In this document: positions 33,561 through 45,844 of the stretch, in pieces
Layout: the number at the start of each line of letters is the position of its first letter
Position numbering within the stretch: the first letter of the stretch is position 1
Origin: Gracilaria gracilis
Lineage: Eukaryota; Rhodophyta; Florideophyceae; Gracilariales; Gracilariaceae
Reading direction: 5' to 3'
DNA length: 64,000 bases
Assembly: GCA_030374805.1 (NCBI GenBank)
Contig: JARGSG010000006.1
Location: 372,001 to 436,000 of the forward strand
Made by a program: the position numbers and the translations under genes
The notes under the pieces: model-generated
Databases searched by the model: none
What the model saw: only the letters and a program-made list of their open reading frames with translations
What the model was told of the DNA's origin: nothing

Positions 33561-35903
33561 ATGACCGATAACTTCAAAGAAGTTCCAATCAAAAAGAGCA
33601 CCTACTCATATGCTCCGAAAATGAGTTTGAGTAATGCAAACCAAGTCAACTTGGTAAAACCCATCCGAGCCGCCCTCAAAGACCATTCAAATGGTATGGA
33701 ATTCCTAAACCGTCTAAGAAACGGCATCCACTCGCTCCTGTTGTCTCACCCCGATGTTATGAAGCATAACTACTTGGTTAATCAATTAAAAAAGTTAGAA
33801 GACCTTGGAGTAATCATCAAGGATGGACTGAACCCAGCTTACCGTATTGCCCGTACCATTTTGTACGACCATGCAACGGCTCCCAACCTGCAAACGTTCA
33901 TTGACACATATGGTAATAACCCATACAATGAAAGAACCATTTCTGATGCAATAGCGCTCCGATACCGATTCTCCGACACTGCCGATAGTGTCAAACAAAC
34001 CAATGACGAGGATACCGAGAAAGGACAGGAACAGGCAGAACAAACCCCTAATCAATCTGCAACCGACAATAGAGAAGAGCCCGATCTACAGCCTGCAATT
34101 GACAACGGAGAACGCGCCGAACCAGAGTCTGAAACCGACGCTAGAGAACCTCCACAGACAGAATCGCAAGCTGCAAAGCCCAAAAACGAAGACACATCCC
34201 AGTTCTTCGACCTTAGCGATGAAATCACCCCCAACTTCGACAAAGAAGCGTCCCAACCCAAACAACCTCGCGGTCCAAAACCTGGACATGAGGACGCTCA
34301 TGTAAATTCGCAGGAAATTCAGGAGCTTCAGATGATCGAGGTACTCAACGCTATTACAGACCTCAACACGCGCCTTGAGACAACCTCGCATACGATCATC
34401 GAACAAGACAATAGAACAATTGAGGAACGCTTCCATGAGTCCAGTAAGGAGCTTGACACTGCATTGCAGAAGAAGACAGTGGAACTCAAGAAACCCGCCC
34501 AGGACAATGACCAACGCTTCCGATTACTCGAGCGGAAAGTGTCCCCCGAGCCTCCGCTAGTCAACGCCCGAATTCCTCCCCCACAGATCCAGCGCGATAA
34601 AATCTCAGCCCGTCCGAATGCTCGAGCATCAGACAGCTCTAAATTCTACACAGCACTCGCAAATAAGCATGGCTCCGAACTAAGAAACGAAACGCCTCGC
34701 ACGAACTTCCAGCGAGCATCGCCGCCGCAGTTTCCGTCAATAACACCGCATGAGGAACCCTCCTATCGAAGCAACACATCGGGATACAACCGAATGACCA
34801 ACCGTCTGCGACAAATTGCAAGCTCTAGTGTCCGAAATTCCGATCATGATGAGAAACTCATGAAACGAATTCAGAAGAGCATGAAAACCGTAACCCAAGT
34901 CTTCAAGGATAAGCGCTTCAAAGGCCTATCAACCGAATCGTAGATAGACTTCATCAAAAGGTTCGAGCGAACAGCCTTTCTAACATGCTTCCTCAACGAT
35001 GATGATGCCTTAGTAGCGCTCCCGCTCGCTCTAGATGACGGAGCCGAGATACACTTCTCAGAATATGTAGCTCAGAAATGCCAGAACTATGAACACGCCA
35101 AACAACTAATGGCCGAGAAATATCATGACTCAACCCACCAAATCAGGTTTCTTGATCAGCTCCGCGATATACATATCAAGCAGTACCTCGACGGCAAATG
35201 CACAGTTCAAGAAGCGTTCAATTCCATGATTGTCGACATTGACAAGAAGGCAATCCACATACCCCCGCATTTCCGCGACGATCATAACAAGCGCGAGTTC
35301 TTGTTCAACGCCGTCCGTGGAGAGGCTTGGGCACGACCAACAATAGGAGGACCCCCTGATCAGATTGAGACGTACACACAGCTCAACAAACAGCTCGCAT
35401 ACCGCGTAATCAAACATTGTAAGTGGTTGGAAGACTCCAACAACGAGTCGCGCCTATACAAAAGCTCAACGATTGACGATCCCTTCAAGACAGAACGACC
35501 ACAGCTATCAACAGATGAGGAAGTCCTGTACGCGAACCCTCGCTACGGTAAACCAATCAATAGCCGAAGCAAACCATGTCTTCGCAACCGCAAGTTCAAC
35601 AAGAAAGATCTCGCATGTTACATCTGTGGTGCCCTACACCACTTAATGCGCAACTGTCCGAAACGCAATAAGGCCAAGAAAGTGTACAACACACTGATAA
35701 CCCAGTCACAATCGAAAGATGAAGTCGAAGACTTCAACGATACGGTTCGAGCTCTTATTCTGGAGCTCGAGAGCATGGAGTTTGAAGAAGGAACGAACAA
35801 CAACTCCACATTCGAAACTCTCCTTGCCATCGGAAGTAACGGTAACAACCCGGCAGAATCGGACAAGCGCGATAACCCCGCAGATCAAGAACACAACAGT
35901 TAA
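33561..35903 (+). pseudogene. gag: gag of the Copia element (one in-frame TAG)
   Basis: Starts at ATG 33561. The first frame (460 codons) ends at TAG 34941-34943, and the same frame continues without further stops to 35903, so one nonsense codon, or a read-through codon, divides a protein of about 780 residues. The order is: a helical N-terminal region; an acidic, E/D/N/Q-rich repetitive stretch (about 33990-34200); a coiled-coil-like region (34310-34530); and a capsid-like region after the TAG. A CCHC knuckle (C-Y-I-C-G-A-L-H-H-L-M-R-N-C) sits at about 35615-35656, followed by an acidic tail. The knuckle and its position before protease give the identity. Confidence 0.82.
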
Positions 35904-38900
35904 TACCAGGAGCTCCAGACCTTGCTCACAAGCAACAAGAACGCCCATGCCGAGATGTCCTCAGCAGATCAGTCTTTTTTGGAGGAGAATTGAGTCGCCG
36001 GCAACTCTCCAAAATAAGGCGAAACCCTGAGATCAATATTGTATCACTAGTCGAGCTTCCCGACGATAAAATAACGGTCATTCCTGCCCACCAATACTCC
36101 CCAACTGCAGATCTATCGACAGATCACCCACCGTCCTCTCTGCCAAGCACCCAACCGCAATGTAGGAATCAAACCACCCATGTCAACTTCATCACCCCAG
36201 AAGTTAACCCAGCATCAACGATTTTGGACCTCACCCAGGAACAATCTGACTTCCATCTGTACTATGGGCGTCACTCTGACACAAGCCAACAGGAATTCGC
36301 TGGAGCATGCATCGATTTAGGTGCAACGCGCGCCGTCGTCGGTCACATAGAAGCCCGCAACTTCTTACGAGCGTCAGGTGACAAGACAGAAATCAACCAG
36401 TGATTAACCAAAACCACATACAGGTTCGGGCCTGCCACGAAAGCAGCGATGGGAACCGTCACGATCTCAATTCTTTTTCCCAACAATCACACCATTACAA
36501 TCACTGTAGACGTTGTAGATGCCGAGATACCCCTCCTCCTCGGATACGACTTCGGCAAGAAACACCTAATAGCGTTGGACATGGGAGACGGTTTCTACTT
36601 CTCCAAGAAACATAATTGGATACCACGGGTACATGAGATGCACGGCCATCTATTTTACCGGTGGAACCCGTCAAACCATGCATCGATCCTCGTCAACACT
36701 CATAGCCCGTACAATGTACAGGAACTCCGGAAAATGCATTACGCGTTTTATCATCCATCCACCCAGAAGCTCCTCAACTTACTACTGAGGCAGAAGGTTA
36801 ACCTCACATACCCTGCTACGCGTAAGCTCTTAGACGAGATCTACCAAGCGTGTCAAACCTGCCAAATATTCAAAGACCGACCACTTCGTTTCAAGGCTTC
36901 CATACCTCCCGAAAGGGTTGCCTTCAACAATGAGATATCACTCGATCTCATGTACTTGAAAGACAAAGGAAAGAAGTACCCAGTGGTTCACATCGTGGAC
37001 CTTGAGACCGGCTTCTCCAATGCCGCCTTCCTAAACGCTGAATCAACCGAAGCTGTCTGGGGAGCATTCCTAAAATGCTCGGTAACAGTATATATTGGAA
37101 CCCCCAACAAACAACGTGCGGTCCGCATTTAATTCAATGCTATGGAAGGAACTTACAACAGACCTTGGAATAGATCTCGTTTCAACCTGAGTCCAATCCC
37201 ACAACTCATTGGGACTAGGGGAACGATACCACCAGCCCCTAAGACGGATCTTCAACAAGATCTCACTGGAGTATCCAACCTTGGACAAAAAGATCAAACT
37301 GAGACTAACTGTCAAAACTATGAATGACACCATGGGTCCAAACGGACGCGTACCGTCGCTTCTCGTATTCAGAGTACTCCCGCGACTGCCCGGCATCTTT
37401 TCCAACATCCCTACGAACCGCGAAAGGTTTAAAGCCCTCGAAATGGCTAGAAGAGAGTACCAAGGAATCATCGCAGAACTCCGAATTCAACAAGCACTTC
37501 GTTCCCGCCCCCCACAAGCTGCATCATATACGATCAAACCAGGACACTCCGTTCGTATATACCGCGAAGAAGACTCCGTAAGGAAACGAGGTCGATTCGT
37601 AGGACCATTCAAGGTACTGAAAGTCGAAGGAAAGCAAGTCTTTGTCAACCAAAACGGCGAATGAGTTCAGTACAACCTCACCCAGTGTCTCCCCGACACA
37701 ACCTTCCCAAGCTACCAAGCGCAACAACTTGTTGATTAATCTGGTTGCACAGATCATGGCCACGCCATCCAGGTAGAGCCACATCGGACATATGTGACGG
37801 AGATCCTCCAGAAAGGGGACCGCCGATTCGACTTACCACAATGGCGCGATGGTAAACGGAAGGAACTGGAAGAGCTAACAAAACGCAAATTGTGGGATAT
37901 CGTTACTGTAGATCAGGCCAATACCGAATGCTTCACCCAGGATGAACACATCACCGCCGCCGATAATCCACCTATAATACTTGGCGCGAGGTGGGTTCTA
38001 GTCATTAAAAGCGTGGAACGGAAACGCCGATATACAAAGCACGAATGATCGCACAAGGTTACAAGGATCAAGAGAAGAATCGCATCGTGCATGAAGCCCG
38101 AACGCTACAAATGCAGTCTATCCGCCCAATTCTGTCACTGGCACTCTCCCACAACTTCAGAGTTTGGTCTACTGAAATCAAGCAGGCTTATATCCAGTCA
38201 CGAGTCCCTATCTCTCGCAACGTATACCTACGACCCGTCCCCGAACTCGGACTTCGCAGCGATCAGCTTCTCAAGCTCAAACGTCCAATTTACGGAATGA
38301 CCGAGGCCGGAGAATTATGGGGCTTCAATTTCCTCAGCTATATCAAAGAGGACCTTCAGATGACTCCACTAACATCTGACCGCGTGTTCTTCTATCGCCA
38401 AAACGATGAGAAACAACTCACAGACCTAATTGGTGTCTACATCGACGACACCATCCAAGGAGTAAAGGATGATTTTCTCAACACCAATGCGAAGATAGCC
38501 GAGAAGTTTGACGCGAAGGAGCCGAAGTTCAACTGCTTTGAATTCGCCGGAATCAACATCAAAGTGTGGGAAAACGGATTCATTCTCACCCAGAACGAGC
38601 AAATATTCCGTCTCGGACCGCTCCCCCTCGATGCTAGTGAAGGACAACACTCCTCGGAGGCGATTTGAGGTGCTTAGTTAATTTCCGCATCATGCGTTAG
38701 TAGATATATATGAGCTACACCTCTATTAGCGTGTCGCCTCGCTGAGGTAATTTTCACACATGTACACGTGGATTGCACGGCTCGAGGCGCCGCTTAGCGG
38801 GTGTGAGTAGCACACGTGTTGCACGGATATGCCAGAGGCAGTGCCCCCAGCGTTGCTGTATGTACTTAGATATTTTAGAGATTATTTTGGCCGGCGCATC

Positions 38901-40099
38901 CACTGTCAGTGGTGCGCCGAGCTCAGTACTTAGAGGGTTGAGCACCGCTCCCCCAAGTAAACTGCCCCTTGCCTAGCAAGAGCTTTTGGTTCTAAGTATC
39001 ACGCCTTCGCGGATTGTTCACCTCCAAGTGGAGTGACGACTGCGTTTTTCACGTATAGTTACCCACCCTTGTGGCGCCCAGAGTATAACCACTATTTGTG
39101 TGTCTCGTTACGACCTATTGTCGTATACTCGCCCCTGTATTGGGTTTGCTTTATCCTCTCTCTCTTTTCCCCACTCTGGGGGTTTGACCCCGGATTTACA
39201 CCCGGCTTAGCTGTGTCATTCTCGGAGTGCTCCGTTCGCTGTGCTGCCCTGTGGAGGGGAGGATTCCGAACGTCTTCGTGAGTCTGCGCTTTTCCCGCCA
39301 AAGGCGCTGCTCCACAGTTAACTTCGACCAATTCAAGTCAATGATAATGCGAACGAACTGGGTAGTATACACCCGCCCCGACATCATGTGTGGAACCGCC
39401 TAATTGGCACAAGTCACCTCCCCGATGTTCAGGATGGAACATGTTCGCAAGCTCAACCACCTCATTTCTCGTTTACGAACGCACCCTGAAAGAGGACTCA
39501 ACATCCTCGAAGTCAACAAGCGCACTGCGTACGTTCGCGTCTACTGCGACGCATCGTTTGCATGGAACGAAAACGCGTCGTCGCAGCTCGGCTTCCTTGT
39601 AACTGTGACTGATAAGAAACGAGTTGCCAACATAGTACACTTCCCAAGCTACACGTCTCGCAGAGTGTTACGTTCCGTACTCGCCGCCAAGGTGTGCGCA
39701 TTTGTTGATGGCTACGACGCTGGCTTTGCGCTGAAGACAGAGGTAGAAACCGTACTAGGCAGGAAATTGAAACCATGCATCATAACGGACTCTAAGAGTA
39801 TCTATGATACTATTACGAAAGGAAAACCTACCGCCGAGAAGAGTCTCATGATCAACCTGCACACAACCCGCGACGCTTACGCGAAAGAGGAAATCAGTAA
39901 CATCGGCCATATTCTTGGGGTTCACAACCCCGTCGATGGAATCACTCGCATGAAAAGCTGCGCTGCGCTCGAGATGATGATAACCGCCGGCAGGATTCTA
40001 CACCCTGTCGAGCAATGGGTCGTGCGCAACAACGAAAACCTAGTCTTCGCTTGCCAGCCCCTTCTCACAAACGGGCGTTCGATCAAGCACCTTGAGTAG
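35904..40099 (+). pseudogene. pol: pol of the Copia element: protease, integrase, RT, RNase H
   Basis: Protease has I-D-L-G-A-T near 36310-36330, with Leu where Ser or Thr is usual, and G-Y-D-F-G near 36540. A TGA at 36401-36403 falls inside it. Integrase has H-x4-H...C-x2-C (about 36738-36870), the first Asp near 36950, and G-E-R-Y-H-Q-P-L-R-R near 37212-37240 supplying the Glu; the frame breaks at 37130 and TGA follows near 37192. RT (38045-38637) has Q-G-Y-K and Y-I-D-D at 38438-38449. The solo LTR interrupts the text after P-L-D-A-S; it resumes at 39317 with N-F-D-Q-F-K and W-V-V-Y-T-R-P-D-I. RNase H (39404-40099) has C-D-A-S and T-D-S-K, but Lys stands where the catalytic Glu is usual. 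Several breaks make it inactive. Confidence 0.85.
38638..39316 (+). repeat. solo LTR of Gypsy family I
   Basis: Starts TGAAGGACAACACTCC and ends GCTCCACA, like the full LTRs of copies IA and IB, but is 679 instead of about 855 bases because of an internal deletion after the TTTATCCTCTCTC stretch. No gag or pol is attached, so it probably arose by recombination between two LTRs. The flanking 5-mers are GCTAG and GTTAA, agreeing at three of five positions. It interrupts the Copia polyprotein. Confidence 0.88.
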
Positions 40100-40109
40100 A
40101 GAGAGTGAA

Positions 40110-40332
40110 TGTTAATCGAGCGAGCACGCTCGACGCATATGCGCCGCCCCAAGATTGCATAACCGCTCTTGTGCAATCCGGACCTTGCGGCCCTGATGCC
40201 AATGTCGCGGTGCTCCCTTAAGGACCCGCACGCTTTCGCATTCACTCAGTAAAGACACAGTTACCCGTTTACATGTTTTCATACCTAAGTTATCAATTAC
40301 AACTCAGAACCGCTCTCGCTGTTCCAGCAACA
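40110..40332 (+). repeat. 3' LTR of the Copia element
   Basis: TGTTAATCGAGCG...GTTCCAGCAACA, the partner of 33227-33452. A purine-rich GTAGAGAGAGTGAA directly before it is the likely polypurine tract. RNase H ends 11 bases upstream. Confidence 0.88.
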
Positions 40333-40337
40333 GATGT

Positions 40338-41161
40338 AATTATATTGGCTTAACTTCTTATGAGTAGCAGTAGTGTATCTATATAATTACAATTGCAATG
40401 ACGACAAACGAAAGTGTAATAGAAATGGCGTCCGTTTTTACAAATATGCTTCATTCGCAATTTCCCGCATGCTCAAGGGCAGTCAAGGAAACTCTTTACG
40501 AGACAAGCTGAAGGCAACCAGGAAACGGTGATTATTGCGTACTGTTTACCACCAACAGTAGCGTCCCAAGGCCGTAGCGTTCTACCCGTGTGTAGTGGAT
40601 GAAGGCATCCACTTCGGCACTGAACTAGATATAGACATCCACTTCAACACCCATAGCTCCACCAAGGATTGCTGCACCCACGCTCGGGTGGCAATATTTC
40701 CTACCTAGCTAGTGTACTGTAGTAGGTTTTTGAAGCAGAAAACATCAGCAGTGGTGTACTGAAGACACCACATCTCTGCCTCTTCAGTAAAAGCAGAGGC
40801 ATCGAACCCAACACTCAGCACTTCTTTTGCGCATTGCACCCACACAAGCGCACAGTGATCACTGCCGATAGTGGTTGTATCGCGTTTTGCTTGTTCGATC
40901 ATCACAATGGCGTCCGCTTCGACGCCCACCGCTCAGTCTGGAGAAGAAATGGAATATCTTCTTCAGCAAACATCGTCCTTAGCCTTTTCCGTGGACTACC
41001 CAAGACTCTCCAACACCAATCCGAGGTCAATTCGGATATATCTACGTCAGTACGACCAGTATTCGAAGGAAGTCATGGAACGAGCGCTACAGCTTTCGGT
41101 CATTGATTCGACCACCACCGAGCCTGTCCGCCCGGTCAGCATTTGCTTCTGTGTAGACTCT
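40338..41161 (+). mobile_element. Gypsy-type family IV relic, left part: leader and gag start
   Basis: From the Copia border to the family III insertion. The gag start at 40907 continues in frame across the family III element at 53144. 40338-40906 is non-coding; it may be the family IV LTR and leader, with TGGTTGTATCGCG at about 40872 as a possible primer-binding site, but no second LTR is visible to prove it. Confidence 0.55.
40907..41161 (+). pseudogene. gag: gag of family IV, N-terminal fragment
   Basis: ATG at 40907 (M-A-S-A-S-T-P-T-A-Q-S-G-E-E). It encodes 85 codons up to ...I-C-F-C-V-D-S at the target duplication ACTCT (41157-41161). Removing the family III element and one duplication copy joins it in frame to E-W-I-Q-S-C-I-D-L-E at 53144, which shows the two parts were one gene. 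The fragment itself has no zinc knuckle or other diagnostic motif. Confidence 0.75.
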
Positions 41162-42157
41162 TGTAGAGAAAACCCCAAAGAGGGTACGTGTCCACCAGGG
41201 TGTCCGAGGCCTGCTCCCACGAAAGGGCGAACTCAGAAGTAGAGCCCTCTGCCCGTGCGCGTGCCACGTGGCAGCCGGTTGTAAACCGGAGACGGTGCTG
41301 GAATAACCTGCAGAGGTGAAGAAGAGCGTGGGCATAGAGAAGAATAACCGACGACGGATCAAGAGAGAACGAGTTTAGAAGTGGAGCGAACGGTGCCGTA
41401 AGACGGTGTAATGCTCCTACGGAGAACCACACGAGCGAAGCTACGGCCCGTGCCAACGGCGGGAACATGGCCGATAGCGAAACGAGACACACACACGAGT
41501 ATCTAAATATAACTCTGTACAGGAGCGGAAGCGAGACCTGCACCAGGAAAACGATGAACTAAACAAGGATCTGGTACCTCGGTGAACGACAACAAATACA
41601 ACCTGGTACTGGGGTAATCAGTGAAACAAGCCAGAAACTGGTAGTAAAGAACTTCCTGAGGGACCCTGAGGGGTTATTGTACCGAGACCAGTCGTGGTTA
41701 CTCTCTTTAGAAGAGTCGTGAACCTACGTAGGCAGTAACAACCATGGCCCGGCATTCGGGATGAAGAACACCTACTTCAGGAAGAAGATACGGCTGAGGT
41801 GGGTTTTACTTAGTGGCTCCAGGGCGAGATCGCCCTAGCATATATACTATCTACTGTATCTAGGGCTGCGCACTCCCACGAGGGCTATACACGTAGACAA
41901 CCCAGTGTCAGGGTGCCAAAGTATCTACCCAGCGGGTGTGACGCCAAATATTTGGACAAATATGCCACAAGGCCCTGCTGTACACCTATTTCATAGGTTC
42001 TATCCCAGATTCACCTAACAAGGTACGTTCCCAACAATATTTCCAATTTCACCCGAAACGGGGTCCATATTCATAGTCTGACACATCAGGGCTCAATGGA
42101 TAGAGCTCCATTATGAGAAAACTAATTTTGCAGACATCGGATTGCCATTGCTCCACA
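41162..42157 (-). repeat. 3' LTR of Gypsy family III
   Basis: 996 bp; on the minus strand TGTGGAGCAATGG...TCTACA. Preceded in element direction by a polypurine tract. The antisense gene starts only 82 bases outside this LTR and reads away from it, so any promoter for that gene would have to lie largely in the LTR. Confidence 0.93.
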
Positions 42158-42172
42158 TCTCCTTCTCCTTAG
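42158..42172 (-). other. 3' polypurine tract, family III
   Basis: CTAAGGAGAAGGAGA on the minus strand, touching the 3' LTR start (TGTGGAGC). Plus-strand DNA primer site. It shares CTAAGGAG with the tracts inside pol. Confidence 0.75.
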
Positions 42173-42238
42173 CCAAGGGTTCGCGTTTTGGTCGGCGGGA
42201 AGGCGCCGGCTACCAGTACGTAAATATTGATCCTCAGA

Positions 42239-44072
42239 ATGGCGGACTCCGAGACTTCGGCAATACCTTCACAGCTTTCTGAACCGACGCGTGGTACAAG
42301 ACATCACTCTTCTCAGACTTCACGGCAAAAACTGTCATCTCCAACCTTCTCTCCTACGACAGGCATGAACCCTTTCGCGACCAACCCGCTCCCAGGGAAC
42401 GCTTCCTCAAGTGCCTCACAGGCGGCTTCGACGAGTGCTGCTCCCGTCGAGAACCTTTCCTACTTAGGCTTTCAACAACCTCCTATGCAGGCCTCATCTC
42501 AGTTCCATTCGTCCCAAACCATGGTGCCAGCTCATCAACCCTTGGGGTATCAGCAGTCTCCTTACCAAATGGCAGGCTCGTCCGGGTAATTCGGCGGGTT
42601 TAACTCGATGCCCCTCCCTTTAGGAGGTTCTCACGCACAGCCGCAGTACCATCCATCTGGTTACCGACCTCCTGGCAACTTCTCCCAACAGGGCGCTCAA
42701 CCTGGACAGTCCTCGCAAGGCTACAACCCCGCAGCGCCTCTTCAGGCCCTGATGTCGACGCAACGGCGTGGAACTCCGAGCAAGCGATGCCGTTAACGGT
42801 CAATGCCAGGGGCTGGATTAGCTTGGAAAGTCTCCGTTTCAGACGGCCTCAGCAGCATGGCGATGTGTATTGCCGTGCGCCTTGGTTCCATCCAACGGCC
42901 GTAGCCGACGAGGCTCTTATTGACTCGTAGGCTGAGAAGGGTTACCTCCCAGGTGGGCTCCATCGCGAAGTAGCTCGGTCCAGAAGCTGGGGTCTCCGTG
43001 TGGCGGTCGATCCCCTGCACCTGTTCTGTGCGGGCCGTGATTCCCTTAGTCGCACTAGGGCACTGTGGGCTCGTGCTGCCTATGAAGGAGCTAGCCGTGT
43101 TCGATCGGATCACTTGGTACCGTTGCGGCTCAACTTTGACGTGTCACATTTCCGAACTTTCGGCAAGAGGTCCTACGGATACGCATTAGCGGAGTTCAAC
43201 GAATCTCTCCATAGGGCTGAGGTACCGAACGTGGTCGATGGTTTGCTTCTCTGGAGTCGTCTTCTTCTTCGGACGGAATTCCGATACCTTCGGCGATCAT
43301 CTAATGATTTTTTGTGGAGCTTTGAGCGCCGTGTTCAGCTTGAGCAAAGCTTGCGGTCCCGTCGAGAGTTCCTGATTCCGTATCCACACTTAGAGGCTGA
43401 GCGATTCCGCTACAACTCCCTGCCGGGGCGATACGCTAGCTTCCCAGCTGGTGGGCGAATGTCGAGGTCCCCCGAGGGTGCTACGACGAACTTCCTCCAT
43501 GCCTCTACTATGTAGGCTGTAGAATGTTGAACGATCTCTGCTCTGGGTACTGGACGCTTTTTGCGGCGGTGTGGGATGCCCGCGTGGCGGTACATCTCCT
43601 GTGGGATACGTACGATCATTCCCGTCTCTGGTATTTCCCTCCGATGCTCCGATGGATTATCTGGCGACAGGATCTGTCTATACCCTTGGGGTCCGATTCC
43701 AACCAGGAAGAGGTTCACCTGCTCCTACGCTTCATCGATGCCGTCGATTGGGAGCGGATTCCGGTGCACTGGCAGCCAGAAGATGGTCCTCGCGGCAACG
43801 ACCGGTCACCGGGGAGAATATCCACCCGTTCAGGGACCTTCGCGTACTACGATCCGTGGGAACGGCAAATGATATCCGAGGCTCATGCTAGAGCGATGAT
43901 GCGGGCCCCTAGGGCTATGCCAATTGGACACCCGACTGGGTTCGTGTTCCCTGACGAGTATGGGCCTCCAGCGGACTGGGTCGATCCCTCCTTAGACCAT
44001 GATGATGGCGAGGTGGTGGACGACGACATCCCCCTTGTGGGTGTTCCGAATACGGACGCTGACGCGTCATAA
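42239..44072 (+). pseudogene. antisense gene of Gypsy family III, with stops and a frameshift
   Basis: Opposite in strand to gag-pol, between the chromodomain and the 3' LTR. ATG at 42239 (M-A-D-S-E-T-S). The first 185 codons are S/P/Q/G-rich with one TAA (42587-42589). A second part, in another frame, runs from about 42788, with a TAG near 42928, to the TAG at 43513-43515; it is rich in W, F, Y and R. A third part in yet another frame ends at TAA 44070-44072. The third part matches the family I antisense product closely: E-V-x-x-L-L-x-x-I-D-x-V-D-W-x-x-I-P, D-R-S-P-G-R, P-W-E, then G-H-P-T-G-F. No known domain. As three families keep it, it was probably functional once; what it does is unknown. 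Confidence 0.65.
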
Positions 44073-44533
44073 GTCCCTGCGGAAGGCACTCAAGCTCCCG
44101 CGGGTTGGGTTCTTGCGACGCCGGCTCCCGGAAACAACGCTGGTCACCAGTAGTCTGGGCAGGGTGCCTGAGGGCGTGTAGTTCTGTCGCTCAGACGCGA
44201 TAAACCCAATTAGGCCACAGCTTGGCATTACTTCTCTCCTCCTGTAGGATCTTTCTAGTTTTCGAGGTTCTTTCATACTTCCTTCCTTTTTCTTCTTCAT
44301 TTCCTAACCAGGATGCACTTCATTTCCATTCGTGGCAACATCTTCCTAGATACTTCATTACTTCTTACTTCTTAGTTCCGTTATACGGCGATGAGCCGAC
44401 AATTCGGTGCGTTCTTTCTCTGTTCATATTGTACATAAGACCAACCTTGTGGGTGTCTTCTCTTCTCTTCTTGGAGCTCCTCGCAACCTACCGCGTAAAG
44501 GCACACCATATTTACCACATTTAGGTGACAGTT
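44073..44533. other. family III spacer between antisense gene and chromodomain
   Basis: The 460 bp where the two convergent genes end. T/C-rich on the plus strand (44230-44500). No gene seen. Confidence 0.5.
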
Positions 44534-45844
44534 CTATCCCACTTGGGCATTATCCAGAGTTGGGGGTAATGCGGACCGGGTTCTTCGGTGATAAGCGAGG
44601 ATCCTGGACCTCGGAAGGTGCTCAATTGGCTCCCAAGTGTCCTGTTCTGGGGGATAGCCATACCAACGGACGCGATAGATTACTTTCCCGTCGTGGGCAA
44701 CATCGTGCTTCACGATACGATAGACTACAAAATTCTGGGGGTATACCCCGACGTCTTCGGTTCCTTTGGTTGTTCCCGACATTGGGCTTTGCTTCTCTAC
44801 GTAACCCGAGCGGATACACGCAAGTAACAACGGGTTTCCGGCTTCAGTGAGGTGGGGGTGTCTCGTTGGCAAGAGCGCTAACCGTCACGACGGGGAATTG
44901 CTAACTTCCGTTTCCGGCTGCCAATCTCCACGAAAGTGGCTTCTGGTGAAAGCTCTTCACTTCCGGAGTCCGGTGAACTAACCTCTTTTCCCAGCGGGCA
45001 TCAACTTTAACTAACGACGACGTTTCTGATCCAGGCGAAGTTGCTTCTCGACGCGGGAGAGCCGTTGCGACGGAGATACTGCGTTGCTCACTCCCTGTGC
45101 AGGGTGGCAGATTGGCCAGGACACGGCGCTGTATTGCGTCGCATGCGCGCGCACTTGACGAGTGCCAAACAATCGGAACGGTTTGCACTACTCCACGTGG
45201 CAGAGTGCTAGCTAATCCGGTGGCGTTGCACACTGAGTGGGGATTTCCGTGCACGGCGCTGTCCTACTGAGGGCTTCTGCGCCACACGATGCTCCTGAGA
45301 GGGCTTCTCCGATGCTTTTCATAAACTTCCCTTTCTGAACCAGGCTCTACGACCTTATCCACAAGGATCCTCCGCTTCACCACACCTACTGTGGGTACTT
45401 TCCATGGGACTAATCGTTGCGCTGACACATTGAAGGATCGGCGGAAACCGTATTTTCGGTACTTTTTGCCTTCTGCTCCTCCTCCGAACGAGGCGTAGAA
45501 GTAGCCAACGACTTGGACGCTCACCCACGGGGGTTCTCATTACTAACAGTGGTCTTCCCCGCAGGGGTAACTTCGTCTTCATTACTGACATTCGCCTTGA
45601 CCGAGGATCCCACACGCGTGTGCGTTAGCGGCGATATTCCCGATCCGGGCTCCTGTCTCTTTGAGAGCTCAAGCACGTCAGCCAATCCAGAAGATGCCGG
45701 AGCAGCCTGAGCTCGATTACGTGAGTCCTCCCTCTCCTTAGGGTGCGATACGGCAGCTGATATTACCGTAGCCGGGGGTTGAACTCGAGTTGAGTGCGTA
45801 GGCGTAGCGCGAGAGAGTGGGCTATCCTTGATTAGCTCTGATAC
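44534..45844 (-). pseudogene. pol C-terminal tail of family III with chromodomain
   Basis: Continuation of pol after the TAG at 45845-45847. First comes an S/T/P/E-rich linker in broken frames (about 45000-45840); then 44534-44780 encodes a chromodomain: V-V-Y-R-I-V-K-H-D, I-Y-R-V-R-W-Y-G-Y-P-P-E-Q-D-T-W-E-P-I-E-H-L-P. The aromatic residues expected for binding methyl-lysine (Y, W, W) are present. It ends N-A-Q-V-G, exactly as in copy IB. Confidence 0.78.
45726..45741 (-). other. internal polypurine tract 2, family III
   Basis: CTAAGGAGAGGGAGGA between integrase and chromodomain, the same relative place as 61986-62002 in copy IB. Confidence 0.5.

Larger units (their letters stand above)
33227..40332 (+). 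mobile_element. Ty1/Copia element with two LTRs, split by a Gypsy solo LTR
   Basis: Short LTRs (33227-33452 and 40110-40332) are almost identical over about 215 bases. Between them, gag, protease, integrase, RT and RNase H appear in that order; integrase before RT defines Ty1/Copia. A 7-base sequence, CAGATGT, sits at both outer borders (33223-33229 and 40331-40337) and probably contains the target duplication, which makes the exact 5' LTR base uncertain by about three bases. The 679-bp solo LTR at 38638-39316 is a later insertion between RT and RNase H. Confidence 0.9.
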
